Shown: positions 1 through 11,670, counted from the first letter of the stretch. The stretch: DNA of 64,000 bases from Gautieria morchelliformis (GCA_015179125.1 WHVA01000044.1:248001-312000), one strand, 5' to 3'. Made by a program: numbers and translations. The notes: generated from the sequence alone by a model not told the origin.

Positions 1-145
1 AAAACACTAAAAATATTTGGAAAATCTTTACAGTTTTTTCAACAGTTTTTCAGACAAGAAAATCTTTATATGCCTGCAGTGAGGCCGCTCTGGGGCCCTT
101 GTTACCCCTTTCTATTGCTTAAATCAGTGTTTAATTTCCTTACTG
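1..145. other. unassigned flank
   Basis: AT-rich sequence left of the first solo LTR. I see no coding potential or recognisable motif. It resumes after the LTR at 1427-1538, again without a recognisable gene, up to the Gypsy-B LTR. Confidence 0.4.
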
Positions 146-150
146 AGTTC

Positions 151-1421
151 TGTCATGACATGTTTATTTCCCATACTCAGATGCTCTGTTCTCCCATTCC
201 CCACTCCACCTCCGTGTTCGTTCCAATCGCCCTTGCCATGTTCGGCAACCGATCTTCGCTGTTCGCGCCATTTACCATATCCATGCCGTCAAAAGCACGA
301 TCAACGTCTTTGGACCGACTTGGCAGTCATCACTGGGCCTATCACCTCCTCTGCTCAACCCTCTTTTGATGGTGTTCCTATGATCAGATTGTCATGACTT
401 GTGTATTTCCTGCACCTTGGTATCCCCATTTCCCCTTTCGCCACTCCTCCCCCCTGTTCGCTCGGCTTCGCCCCCCACCTCGACCACTCCTCCCCTATGT
501 CATCTCCGTTCACCCTTCCTCGCGTTTCACCAAACAACTATTCGCTGCTCGCATCATTTGCCAACAGGCACGCCATCAAAACACAATTGACGCCCCCTCC
601 CTGGTATGATGGTTAGTCACCACTCCCATCAGCTTCTCGATCCAACCCCTTTGGGTGTTCATATGGCTAGGATGTGTGTGCGGGACGTCTCTTCCGTAGG
701 TCGTGTGGGATCAACCCAGTAGACGAAGAGTCCGTGCAGGGTAGCATGTATGCGGGTCCCAAGACATGGTTTCGTACATAAGTGCCTTCGCCACCTTTAC
801 TCTCCGTCGTTTCATGTTCGCACTCCTCCTTCACTCTATTGTATGTTTATTTCATCTATGTTGTATCATGGCTGCGCACCCCTATCCAACCTTGAGTCAC
901 GACGGCCTCTCTCCTATTCGCTGATACCTTACAAGCATTCGATATAAGTAGTTTACATTCACATGTATATTCCTCAGTTCAATTATCATACGTCCATCTT
1001 GTGCAAACTTGACCTCGCTGTGATCATCGTCTTAAGCCTTCTCCTGTAGATTCCTATCTTTGACCAGAAGAAGACTTAGGCATCACTGGTGAGTTCTCAT
1101 ACTTCATCTTCGTTACCTTAGCCTTCGAACTATTTACTGTGCTGTCAGCGAAGGGCTCCGAAGGAGCACCTTTGCCAGCGAAGGGATTGTCGCTACTTAG
1201 ACAGCCCTTCCGTGACACCTTGCACATTACATCGTCAAGTGCCACGGGCTATTTCGCTACGACTGTAGATAGGGCGAGCTCCATTCGGGCTGCCCTCTTA
1301 TCTCCTGAACATTTATTGGTTCACCCTCTTCGCTGAACGGCATACTTATTCGCACAAGTTATTCAGGCATTCGCTGTGTTCAGTAATACACAGTATTAAC
1401 ACCTAAAAATCAATCATGACA
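151..1421 (+). mobile_element. solo LTR, family S, copy S1
   Basis: Starts TGTCATGACA and ends CATGACA, flanked by a perfect 5-bp target duplication AGTTC (146-150 and 1422-1426). There is no internal region, so it is the product of LTR-LTR recombination. A TATA-like GATATAAGTAG lies near 942-952. A second TGTCATGAC start lies inside at 390, so the first ~240 bp look like an added 5' unit. Related copies lie at 12123-13399, 34037-35285, 35804-36805 (reverse) and within 60110-62320. The family is TTCGC-rich and no gag or pol belonging to it is visible in the window. Confidence 0.9.
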
Positions 1422-1538
1422 AGTTCTTGGGGTCATCATCACTGATGACCTCATGCATGTTCACCATTTGAGCACCCTGTTTCTCAACCTCGCCAGGTTG
1501 GGTTTTTTCATTCTTCTCTTTTGTACTCTACATCAGGT

Positions 1539-2266
1539 TGTTAAGAACGTAAGTCGTACTTAAGCCCAACCCAAGGTAAGGGCCAAGCCAAGGGTTCGGG
1601 ACAGAAGGGCTTGGCTTCAACTTTGTAGGTTGCACCCACTACAGTGTTCTGCCCTAGATTTTGGGAATCGTGTTCGGCTTCAAGCTGAGGTTTGGGAACA
1701 GAGATCAGACAGGGAGGTGATACGCGGATCTAAGTCGATATCAGAACTGAGGTTCTAGCATACATGACGGGGTTTATATATGAAAGGCAGATAATGCAAA
1801 GAGGGCCTCAATGCCCAGATCGAGCAGATAACAGACGATCATCAGGAATGGAGCAGGACTAACTAAGTAAGGAATGTCAGGGGTAGAAGCTGGAACCAGA
1901 GGAACCCGAGTTAAGCTGAAGGGTTCCTGAGCAAGTACTGAGGCCTCGGCCTCAGGACCGGACTCAGGAACGGGTCTTAACACGGGTGCATGTTGTCAAG
2001 ATTTACCCTTGGAATATCCAGCAAAATCAGCATCTGAATATGCATGTAAGGTGTAAAGATGTCGATCTTAGGACCTTGTATCACAAAGGCACTGCAGAAC
2101 TTGACCAATGAGTGGTATTCTGAATGCTATGTAGTGACAGGTAAGAGTAAGATGCAATGGGAACCGCTGGCCGGTTCCCACGCATAAACTATACAGTGGG
2201 TCCCTAAGGGGCCCACTGGGATTATGTAATAACTACTGTACATGTATGATATCTAAGTTATTTACA
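1539..2266 (-). repeat. 3' LTR of Gypsy-B
   Basis: Read on the minus strand it starts TGTAAATAAC (2266) and ends GTTCTTAACA (1539), 728 bp. A TATATAAACC promoter-like box lies near 1769-1779 on that strand. The part at about 2050-2264 is repeated at 11460-11668 with about 90% identity by eye, which identifies it as an LTR. Confidence 0.75.
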
Positions 2267-2282
2267 CCCTCCCCCTCTATAG
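2267..2282 (-). promoter_or_regulatory. polypurine tract of Gypsy-B
   Basis: On the minus strand this is CTATAGAGGGGGAGGG, immediately upstream of the TG that opens the 3' LTR. Position and composition fit the plus-strand DNA priming site of an LTR retrotransposon. Confidence 0.7.
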
Positions 2283-2300
2283 ACAACTATAGGGGACCAA

Positions 2301-3894
2301 CTATGACTCATAGAGGTCATCCATGATGGCATCCTCCAGAGTTGCCGATACGATGACGTCGTCGTCGTACGGGGCCGGTGGAGCACGTGACTCCTCCGGG
2401 GGCACCTCTGCGTCAGCGGTGGTGATTGGGTGAGGCTGGTCGGCCTCACCACTAGCGGTGGTATCCGCTTGGGTGATGAGGCCAGCGTCCTCGCGGAGCA
2501 TGGCCTCAACGGCCGGGTCCTCAGTCTGAGGAGGGGGCCGGAAGCGCGCCAGCTCCTGGTCGAGCTGAGCGTGAGTGAGGGGTCGCGACACTGTGGCCCT
2601 CACATGGCTGGTCTTGAGGACCTTTTGTTGGCCCTCGCAGGTGGCAGCACTGAATGCCACGCCGGTGATGCTGCGCTGAACATAGTGTTCAATGCGTGTC
2701 ACTCGCTCGCGAGTGACCCCCGCGTAGCGGGCCAACCATCACGTGATCTCGGCAAGTGGGATGTCGGGGCCAGCTCAGCCCCCCACGGGGAATGGGCCCG
2801 TGATGGAGAGCCGCAGGTTGGTGCTCTGAGGTGTCAGCACTTCCTGGCATCGACGAGGCTCGACCATTGGTCTGTCGAGCCGAATAGGTTGAGTAGCCTC
2901 GCCCTGAGAGGTGATGCGACCCCTTTGACCCGGGGTGCAAGGGCCTTCAACCACATCCAGACGTCCATGTCGTCTAGGTTGAAGGTGCCATCCGCGTTGT
3001 CACGGATGGCTGATGGGATTCCTTCAGGGTTGTGTATCCAACACTTTAGGATGGCCGCGATATCATGCGGGGTGCCGCCCGCTATCACGAGACAATCCCT
3101 TTTGGGATTGCGAGCGCGTTGTTCGCGTTCGATGCGTTTGAATACGCCGATCATCTCACGTGTACGCGCGAGCTGTGGCATTTCTTTTGCCCGCACTAGG
3201 AGTTCGACGAAGCGTGGGTCACCGAGCGGGCAGACGTCGTACCATTGAGTATGACACTGTTGGGCCTTCCCTACTGGCCATGGTAGGAGGCCCGTCTCGG
3301 AGATCGGTGAGTCTCCGAGTGGGATGATCGTCCCCTCCCCCAGGTAGGGAGGGTGAACTGTCCCCACCGGTGGAGGCAGGGCCACGCCAGGCCCGATGTA
3401 CTGGGCCTCGACCTGTGCTATCCACCATTGAAGGCCGGGGTCGTTGATGGTGTGCGACGATGACGCCGCTAGGTAAGTGCTGATCGCGCCTTCCCTCGCA
3501 ATGGCTAGCCCATTGACGGTGTTGGGGGTGCCGTGCAATTTCTTGCGCTTTTTCTTTGGCTGCTCTGCCAGCCGCTGTGCCCTTTCCGGGTCGTACGTCT
3601 TCCAGACGGACGAGTCTGACTCCCATCCTTCTGGGACGCCGTATGCAGAGTCGGAAGGCGCGCTATGCCCTTCCGTCGTTGGGGTCGGCGCTGACAATCA
3701 GGACGCTAGCCCCGATGTTGCGCGCGCTGGCAAGGGCACCGTCACGCGAGGTGATGATGGCCCGGCCACTGGGTCCGTGGCCGGGTCATGTCACGGCCTT
3801 TTTGAGGCAGCGTGGACCAGGGTAACCTGGAGCTGGGCTGCACTCAGCTGCTGCTCCAGCTCCTTGATTTTGGCGCGCTCGGCTTCGAGTGCGT
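2301..3894 (-). pseudogene. Gypsy-B accessory protein, C-terminal part
   Basis: Continuation, beyond the inserted solo LTR, of the ORF that starts near 5754. It begins with a coiled-coil stretch (ALEAERAKIKELEQQ), followed by a basic PKKKRKK cluster near 3539-3559 that looks like a nuclear localisation signal. A Trp-rich domain of about 200 residues follows (WWIAQVEAQY, DDMDVWMWLKALAPR). The frame is continuous from 3894 to about 2834 except for two TGA codons, at 3791-3793 and 3698-3700, both readable as former CGA. A frameshift near 2750-2840 then leads into the last ~145 codons, which end at a TAG at 2301. It lies between pol and the polypurine tract, where canonical Gypsy elements have no gene. 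I do not recognise the family. It could be a captured host gene or an env-position accessory gene. No transmembrane helix is evident. Confidence 0.65.
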
Positions 3895-4045
3895 TGTTAG
3901 GGATCGTCCACAAAGTAGCTACCTATTTATGAACATTTACTAGGTAGTTAATTAGTTTCAAATGTCCTCAAGAAAGGTTGTATTAATATTTCTATGCTAC
4001 TGGGTCCACAAGATACAACAATCTCTGGATAGTTTAGCTAAGAAT

Positions 4046-4290
4046 CACCCACAGTCACATGACTATCACATGACCTCAAAAACAGCTCAAAGTCACCTGA
4101 TCATCCACAGCCACCTGACAATCACCTGACCTCAAAGTCACCTGATTATCTACAGTCACCTGACAATCACCTGACCTCAAAGTCACTTGATTATCTACGG
4201 TCACCTGACAATCACATGACACAGTCACATGACCTCAATCCAGCTTGAAGTCACATGACTTTCCTTCATCACATGATAATCACATGAGCA
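4046..4290 (+). repeat. degenerate minisatellite in LTR T
   Basis: Repeated units of about 40-50 bp built from TCACCTGA / TCACATGA motifs (for example CACCTGACAATCACCTGACC). It lies upstream of the TATA box, in the U3 part. Multiple CACCTG/CACATG E-box-like hexamers make it a possible transcription-factor array, but that role is inference. Confidence 0.7.
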
Positions 4291-4488
4291 TGGGAGTTTC
4301 TTACATACTCTTAGCTTTACTGTCACAGAGCTGTGACTTTAACCCAATATAGCAATAGAACCTTCCACAGCCTTCCAATAGTTTCCAAACCTTTCCTGAA
4401 GCTTCTCTAAGCTTCCACAAGGTTCTTCACAGTAGTAGAAGCCTCTACAAGGTTCCTAGCACTAGTTACATAAGCTAGATAGATGCAG

Positions 4489-4496
4489 TATAAATA
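4489..4496 (+). promoter_or_regulatory. TATA box of solo LTR T
   Basis: TATAAATA, about 600 bp into the LTR and just downstream of the minisatellite. It is a plausible U3 promoter for the lost element on the plus strand. Confidence 0.55.
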
Positions 4497-5367
4497 GCCT
4501 GCAGTTTTAGCAGTGAAGCAATCAATCATCTTTCAACCAAACCACTCATACCTTGAGTAACTGAAGTGTGACTTCAACACAGCCTTGTACCGAAGTACTG
4601 GCTCACTGACTTGGCTACAGTCTAAGATTGCAGCAACTCTGATTGGCTCTGAGAAGTACAAGAGTGCTCTATTTTAATTGCAGCAGGCTCTGACTAATCG
4701 CGCTGCGAACAGCAACATTACTAAGAGTAACTGATTAGTAATCCTGTACCATTAGACGCCACTCTGAGCAGTGATCTAATAGACTTGGTTATTAGTTATT
4801 CAATTCACGCAATAGTTTATTAACTTAACTCTGAGTTAAGTGGGTTAATAGCCTTTTGAGTAATTGATCTTTCTTGATCAATCAACGCACTGCAGATATT
4901 AACCTAACTCAGGGTAAGTGAGTTAATATCCTACGTTTGTTGAGTTGGAAAACCAGAAAAGCCACCTGAATAATGACATACTTGAACTGAGGAAGAGTTC
5001 AAGCACAGAACTATCTTTTCACGTCTTGGGGATTATTGTTGTCTTTAATTCACTCGACCTGCGGTCCTAAGACTCTAGGTAGCTTTCCCCCTTAAAGTAT
5101 ATGGACCCTTGGACGCCTATAAACATTCTTTGACCTCACAAAGTATTGCACAATCTAAGAACTACACGTGTTCAGTTAAATCTCTATTGCTACACTTCCT
5201 GTACCAATACTGATTCTGATTGTTCACCGGACTATAATTTCTTAATTGGGTTCTCCGTTAAAATAGTTTCGAAGCTTGCGTGTGCTTGTAAAGTCAAATC
5301 TCTGATTGAACTTTAGAATTGTGTTTAACACCACAGTTTTACGTTTAGTTCAACGGGTTCCAAAACA

Positions 5368-5799
5368 CGCGTCGTCGTGGTCTTCGACCACGCGTTCCAA
5401 CTCCTTGACCTCTTTTTTGAGGTCATGGATGTCCCGGAGGAGCTCTTCTCGCGCGTCACGCGCGATGCCCCTTGGGAGCCATCCCCAGGCTACATCGATG
5501 GCGTCGCCGATGTCTTTGTCCCGCAATTTGACCTTGCGGATGCCTGTCGTGGCCCTTAAGTGCGCGGCATAGTCCGCGCACGTTGCGCTATCATCCGGGT
5601 GGACGATGGCGAGGGCGTCCTCCCATCCTACAATCATCCAGTGCTCCTGGTCTACTGGAGCATGGAGAATATCTGCGGCCCCCTGTCTCGGGGCCGTTGC
5701 TCGCGTTGTGGATGTTGACGGATCAATGTCCATCCCATCTTTGGGGGGCATCATCTTCGTGGGGATGATGGTGGTAGGCTTCCAAGAAGCAATGCGCAC
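5368..5799 (-). pseudogene. Gypsy-B accessory protein, N-terminal part
   Basis: Open minus-strand frame directly downstream of the pol stop (5874-5876). The first ATGs are near 5754 (MMPPKDGMDID); the codon at 5799 is GTG, so the ATG is the likelier start. The protein is acidic and ends in a coiled coil (ELLRDIHDLKKEVKELERVV) that continues across the inserted LTR at 3895-5367. The frame ends only because of that insertion. Function unknown. Confidence 0.6.
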
Positions 5800-5873
5800 T
5801 CAGAAAGATCCGAGGTGAACATTTAACCGCGCCGTTGCCAGCGTGTCACGTGGTCTGCACGTGACAGACGTGT

Positions 5874-8800
5874 CTAGCGGCGTCTGGGGAGGTCGCGTGG
5901 CTTGCTCACCCCCCGAAGCTCTAGATAGCTATCTAGGGCTTCAAGGTCCTTGCAGGATGATGTGGGTTCCCATGTCACGTTGCCTAGGGTCCAACGGACC
6001 TGGAACTCCAGGTCCGTTGAGTTCATCCATCGATGTGCGATAATCTCGTCGACAAGCCACTCCTCGCTCCGAAGTCATACAATGACTTGGCCTCACGACG
6101 AGGGAACAATTCGTCGTTGTTAGCCTCGTATCGCCGTACGAGGCTTGAATGGAAGACCGGTGAAATACGGCGGCTTTTCAGCTCGTCGGGAAGATCAAGG
6201 GTCGCCATCTAGGCGCCGTTGTGGGCCTCAACGATGCGGTACGGTCCAATGTACCGCGGGACTAGTTTTCTGGCTCTTCCTTTCGGGAGAGTTAGGTTCT
6301 GTGTCGAGAGGTAGATGCGGTCGTTGGCCGCGTACCTGTCGCTCGCCATACATTTCTTGTTTGCATGAAATGTTTGCGTCACTCGATGCTCTATGATTGC
6401 ATTGTGTGCCGCCATCAGGTTCCATTTTGCCTGATGTGCGAACCAGGCTAGCCCCTTGAACGGGGTGTCCACGGCTATGGGGAGGTCTATCCGCGGCATA
6501 TAGCCATGGTTCAGCTCGAAAGGCGCGAACCCTGTGGTCGCACTGACGTTGCTGTTGAGGGCAACCTCAACCATTGGGCATTTCAATGCCCAATCCTTCT
6601 GGTCGTCTCTGATGACCGCGCGCAATATCTGACCGATTGAGCGGTTTGCCCGCTCGGTGGCTCCATCCGTTTGGGGATGGAAGGCAGTTGACATGAGGAC
6701 CTTAGTCCCCATGAGTCGCTGTAGTTCACACCAGAAGATCGACGTGAACTTCGAGTCTCTGTCTGAGACGATGGAGTCGGGAACTCCGTGGAGTCGAACG
6801 ATCTCCTTCAGAAACAGCCAGGCTACTCCCTTGGCTGACACACTCGTCGTTGTAGGCACGAGGTGTACGAGCGACGTTAGTAGGTTGATGACTACCATCA
6901 GGTAGTCACAGTCGTTGGATTTGGGCAAGGGCCCCATGAAGTTGATGCCAATCGACTGCCACGGCCTATCCGGAATGGGTAGGCTGTGTAGTAGGCCTTT
7001 GGGCTGTTGGGGCCTGGTTTCGTCATCTGACACCTCGCACATGATGTGCAGAACGATTCTATGTCTGGGCTCATGCCTGGCCACCAATATGATCTTCAGA
7101 TGGCCGTAGTGACCGACTATCTGATGTGCCTCATCGATGATGATTTCGATCAGCCTCCTTCCCCCTTGAAGAACAGAGCAGGGGATGGCGATGACGTCCC
7201 TTTTGAGCTGGTTTTTAGTCCAGATCAGCCCGTGCCGGATCCCGAATCTCGGGTGCGCGTCCGGGTGCACCATGATCTTTGCGAACATGGCGTCCTTGTG
7301 GTACGCGTCTCATAGGACCTTAGACAGGTCTACGCCCTGCTCGACGATCCGGCGCAGGGGTGCGCCGTCATTTCCTGCGGCGATGACTCTGATGTCATCG
7401 TCGTTGTCGTCGCGTGATGTGGCGACATTCGTGGGCTTTGGTGAGCCCTCGTTTAGTGCGGCGGATTCCGTTATTCTCGCCTCTGTCTTCTCAGTGAGGT
7501 GTTTAGAACGTCTCGTCGCTGCTGTACGCAGCTCGATATACCGGTCGGTGGCAATAGTTCACCGTCCGGGTCTGAACGCGCCTCTGTGTTCACGAAGACG
7601 TGGTCCGGGTGATTGTCATCACTCGTGTCGTTCTCGTAGTAGCGTGACAGGCAGTCCGCTACCTTGTTCTCCACACCGTCAACATGTACGGTGTTGAAAT
7701 TGAACCGGGAGAGAAACTCCCACCATCTGACCTGGCGGTCAGACAGGCTCTTCTGGGTCTCGAAGTACTCAAGCCCTTTGTGGTCTGTGATGAGGGTGAA
7801 CCTTCGCCCAGCAGTTTGTCCTCCCATTTCATGAGAGCCTTGAGCACCGCGATCGTCTCGTGCTCGTGAGTCCGGTAGTGTTGCTGAGCAACGCTGAACT
7901 TCTTTGACAAGAAGCCGGCAGGCCGACAGGTTTTCCAGTCGGACCTTGGCCGTAGACCGCACCGACGCCGGCTTTTGACCCGTCAGTGATCACCCAGATC
8001 GGCTCTGGGCACCTTGCGTCTACTGGACGCAGAATCGGGCCTTACAGGCCAACGCCTTAATGCTTTGCCAGCATTTGTCCAATAATGGGTCCATTCGAAT
8101 GGACGGTTATTACGCGCACAGCCCGATAGCGGGGTGGTATATGCGCTAACATCTGGCATGTAGTGTGCCAGATACTGTACCAGCCCGAGGAAACGCTGGA
8201 CGTCGTTGAACGTCCGTGGCCTGCGCCACTCGCGGATACGTTGCATCTTGTCCTCGTCGACATGTACCCTCGGCCATCGATGATATGGCCGAGACACTCC
8301 ATTCGGATGGAATAGAGGTCCACCTTTTTCTTGCTCAGAAAAGGTGATTTTTCTCAGTCTGTCAAAGACGATGTATAGGTGCTCTTCATGCTCTTGTATT
8401 GAGAGCGAGAATATGAAGATGTCGTCCATGTAAACATGGACGAAGCAACCTATGCAGTCGCGGAAAATGGCTGTCATCAGCCGTTGGAATGTAGATGGGG
8501 CGTTACAGTCTCCCATCTGTATCACCTGGCTCCTAAAGGTCCCAAGGATCGTGGCAAAGGGCAGTCTTTGCTACATGATCCGGATGGATCCGGATCTGCT
8601 CGTATGCTTCCGACATATCGAGTTTTGTTCGATACCGGCAGCGAGCCATATCGCTGCGGATGATATCCTGATCCGGGAAGGGTGTGACGTCCTTCACCGT
8701 GTTCTCGTTCTGCTGGTGCAGATCGAAGATGGTTCGCAACGTACCATTCTTCTTCGGCACACACAGCATGGCATGGCCTGCTGCGCGACTGCTGGAATCC

Positions 8801-9530
8801 ACCACTTTGCAGTGGTGTATCGTTCTATCTTAGCCGACAGTTCCTCTCGGAAGTGTTCGGGGCATTTCGGTAGTCGATACCGCATGTGCTTGTTGGGATG
8901 ATGAGGTTGATCTCATCATTGATCTCCCGTAGTGGCGGGAGTTCTAATGGAATTCCACTGATTAGGTCATGATTCGTTCCATCCATTCCTCGTGGAGGCG
9001 AGGAAGATCATCATCCGTGAGGATGATGGTGGTGGTTGGCTTAGAAGCCATTAGGCGCTGTGTGCGTCTATTAGGTCCCGCGGCATGCGGAACCATTTCC
9101 TCTTCCCATCGCTTTCACTGTTAGGTGAGAGCGTCTCTCCCTACGTGTAGGGTGAGTTCGAGGACGAGTTGTCCCGCGACTCGTCCTCCTGGCTTCAATG
9201 AGCCAGGTTAGGCTTCGGTGCCCGGGTGATCCTGCTCACCCGTGGCCCCTTGTCATCGTTCATCGATCCGTCGTCGTCAAACGAGACCTTGCCCGTGGGG
9301 ATCACTTCGTTCCCCTTGCGGATCGTCCTGGGCTCGAGAAGTCCAGGGTTATGCCGAATCTCCTTAGGAACAGTGTCCCTAAGATAGCGTCGTAATATTC
9401 GATGTTCACCACGTCGAAATATTCATCATATGTCTCACAACCAAATTTGATGGTCTGTTCGTTCCATAATTATGTGGAATGGCTGCCTATGCAGGCTAGC
9501 TGCAGCGCGATTGGTGCTCCAGGGAGAATG
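5874..9530 (-). pseudogene. pol: Gypsy-B pol polyprotein remnant
   Basis: Domains in order on the minus strand: end of the aspartic protease (~9480-9340, motif NIEYYDAILGTLFLRRFG), RT (~8890-8000, catalytic box VYMDDIFIFS near 8420), RNase H (~7960-7560, with a HKGLEYF motif), and zinc-binding plus catalytic integrase (7288-6209, with D in the NFMGPLP strand, D in SDRDSKF and E in TDGATERANR). A GPYRIVEAH module and a chromodomain follow (LVDEIIAHRW...FQVRW, ~6050-5900), with TAG at 5874-5876. The 359-codon integrase frame is the best kept part. Elsewhere the frame shifts at least four times (near 7290, 7970, 8530 and 8800), so it is inactive. The protein would have reverse-transcribed and integrated the element, with the chromodomain guiding it to heterochromatin. 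Confidence 0.85.
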
Positions 9531-9532
9531 TT

Positions 9533-11320
9533 TCATCCCTGTAGCTCGCGTGAATTCAGGGGATAATACCCTTCGCTGCCGCTATCAGCAGGCAGTGGGC
9601 TTTTATGCCGTTTATTTCCCAGTACCCCGATAGGGTAGGTTCTCACTGCGCGGGCGGTTGGCCGCGTCCTGTGTTTGCTTGGTGGTGATACACCGGCTCG
9701 GCCGCCTTGTCTGGCATGACCGACGTGCATGCCGCCATGACTTTCGTGGCGGTTTCGTCCTCCGGCGCAAATCTGATTGCGCTGGACCTGTAGGTGGTGT
9801 CTCCACCTCCTCGTCCCATTCATAGTATTGGACGGCTCTGGGTCCCACTCTTCAGCGGGTGCGTCTCCGTTGTCCGAGTGTCGTTGGGTTGGGGATCACC
9901 CTCCACCTCTTCATCAATTGTTGGAGAATTTTGACCGAGATCTGTCTCCAGATCTTCGGTCTCCTCCTCGTGCCTCGCGGCCGCTGTCCTGATACTGGAC
10001 TTAAGCCGGGGGCATTCCCCCTCTTGTGGCCAGGTTGGCCACATTCGAAGCACGTGGTGCTGCTTTGGCTGCGCTGGGCCAATCGTTAGGTCGGCCCGAC
10101 GTTTCGTCGGTGGGGCAGGTCGCGGGACGACCTGAGCTTGAGGCTGTTTAGCTTCAGGCGGGCGTCCAGCTTGTGCTGGGCTGAGGGCGGAGCCGTTGTC
10201 CTGTTCCGCTTCTTGAGAACAGGCTGGGCCTGGTCAGGCCGTTTGTGTCAACGGCTTGCTCCCTGTGAGCCGGGCAGCGCTTGCCGTTGCTGCTGCGCTT
10301 TCTGCGTGGCGCATCCCCATGTTGTATCGGGATGCCTCCTCGATCATCCGGGCCGTCTCGAAGAGTTGCTTTCCCGGCATTATAGCCCTTTTTGAGGACT
10401 TCTTGCGCAGCGCCGACACGAACCGTCTCCGGAACGTGTAATCGTCTGGCAGCTGTATCATACGTGCCGCGTATTTTGTGAGCTCGTTCAGCATTCCTGA
10501 ACGGTTTTCATGCCCTGCATGACCGCGTCGAATTATTCAATGCGTGATGGTAGGTCAGTGTGTGCAGGAACCTTTTTGAAGGCCTTGCGAGTGGCCCACG
10601 TAGCCGACCTGCATGTCTATGCTGGTTGGCCCTAGGAGGCAATTCATTTTCAGCCATTGTAGGATGGCTGCCATGAAGATCTCAAACTCTTCGAGGTCAG
10701 ATCCCCCGGCATATGGCTCGGGGTGAGCCAATTTCACGCCGGCTTTCGCTAGCACAGACTTCTCCGGGTCTGTGTCCGCGGCATCTGCTAACGCCACGCG
10801 GATCATCCGTGTGATCCCGTCGTACGGCTCCATTGGTACGACGTCGGCCTTGTCAGGGATTCCCTGGCCTTCTGTTGGGGCCATCTTGTGACTGGAGCTC
10901 AAGTATTCCGAGCCCTGACCATCGTCTGGGGCTCGTCTTTTTTGCCGTCGTCCCTCTACTTCGTGAGCGTCGGTTCCAGTCGTGGCCTTGTCCCCGCCTT
11001 GATGTTGTTGCTCTACCGTCTGATGACGGCGAGACTTCTCTGCCCTTTCCTTTGTCTCTGGGCAGAGAGGAATGGGGGGGCGGCGCCGGCTTGTTGCCCG
11101 ACGTTGTCTCTTCCTCCGCCACACTCAACGAGACGTGGTCGGGGTTTTCCTCGTCCTCTACTGAGGGGACGAGGGCGGTGAGATCTACGATCTCTCCGTC
11201 TTCTATCGTCCTGGACTCATGGTCAAGGGTAGCATCAGCCATTGTGTCGCTGGGCTGCGCCTGGGGCGTGGACCTCGAGCTCGTCGCTCGTGTCTGTCTT
11301 CGACTGCATGGAATCATCAT
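9533..11320 (-). pseudogene. gag: Gypsy-B gag remnant
   Basis: Minus-strand frames give a Ser/Arg-rich acidic N-terminus (11320-10853), a capsid-like block (~10870-10560, LAHPEPYAGGSDLEEFEIFM), a Met/Gln-rich region (10494-10234) and a single CCHC knuckle near 10050 (CFECGQPGHKRG, final Cys displaced by a one-base slip). A C-terminal acidic tail follows (10053-9533). Frameshifts near 10860, 10520 and 10030 break it. Gag would form the particle shell and bind RNA. Confidence 0.75.
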
Positions 11321-11465
11321 GCTCGCAGCCGACAGTAGAAGGTCTACTGGAGGGTCTCAACGATGTTTAGTCGTCGACGCAGCGATCTTTTTCAAGATTG
11401 CTTCGAATCCACTATCGGTTGGTCGCGTGGCAATCAACCGCAGGATAGTTCAAAAAGGTGTCAGG

Positions 11466-11670
11466 GATGTTGATCTTAGAACCTTGTATCACAAGGGCAC
11501 GACAGAACTTGACCAATGAGTGGTATTCTGAATGCTACGTAGTGACAGGTAAGAGGAAGATGCGATGGGGACCGCTGGCCAGTTCCCACGCATAAACTAT
11601 ACAGTGGGTCCCTAAGGGGCCCACTGGGATTATGTAATAACTATTGTACATGTAGATACATAGGTTATTT
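11466..11670 (-). repeat. 5' LTR remnant of Gypsy-B
   Basis: About 200 bp matching 2057-2264 of the 3' LTR (shared GGGGCCCACTGGGATTATG and flanks). The remainder of a 728-bp LTR is missing on the gag side, so the 5' LTR was deleted or the element is a recombinant. The terminal GTTATTTACA is altered to GTTATTTAAA. Confidence 0.7.

Larger units (their letters stand above)
3895..5367 (+). mobile_element. solo LTR, family T
   Basis: TGTTAGGG at 3895 to AAAACA at 5367. The flanks are TGCGT (3890-3894) and CGCGT (5368-5372), a 5-bp target duplication with one C/T difference at a CpG. Removing the LTR and one repeat joins the two halves of the Gypsy-B accessory ORF in frame through a coiled coil (DDA / LEAER), which supports both boundaries. 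It contains a minisatellite, a TATA box and no ORF. It is the only copy in the window. Confidence 0.85.
1539..11670 (-). mobile_element. Gypsy-B, degenerate Ty3/Gypsy chromovirus with accessory gene
   Basis: Order in the minus-strand sense: 5' LTR remnant (11670-11466), gag (11320-9533), pol with protease, RT, RNase H, integrase and chromodomain (9530-5874), a separate accessory ORF (5799-2301), polypurine tract (2282-2267), 3' LTR (2266-1539). Every gene has frameshifts or stops. A foreign solo LTR (3895-5367) sits in the accessory ORF. Integrase and RT wording resembles the basidiomycete marY1-like Gypsy group, which is a judgement from memory of the family. No flanking target duplication can be confirmed because the right LTR is incomplete. 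Confidence 0.85.

Noticed and set aside
2430..3248. 272-aa plus-strand ORF
   Set aside because: Antisense shadow of the Gypsy-B accessory gene; GC-rich codon mirror with no recognisable domain.
4046..4290. CRISPR-like spaced repeats
   Set aside because: Units are degenerate, spacing is irregular and the context is a eukaryotic LTR; it is a minisatellite.
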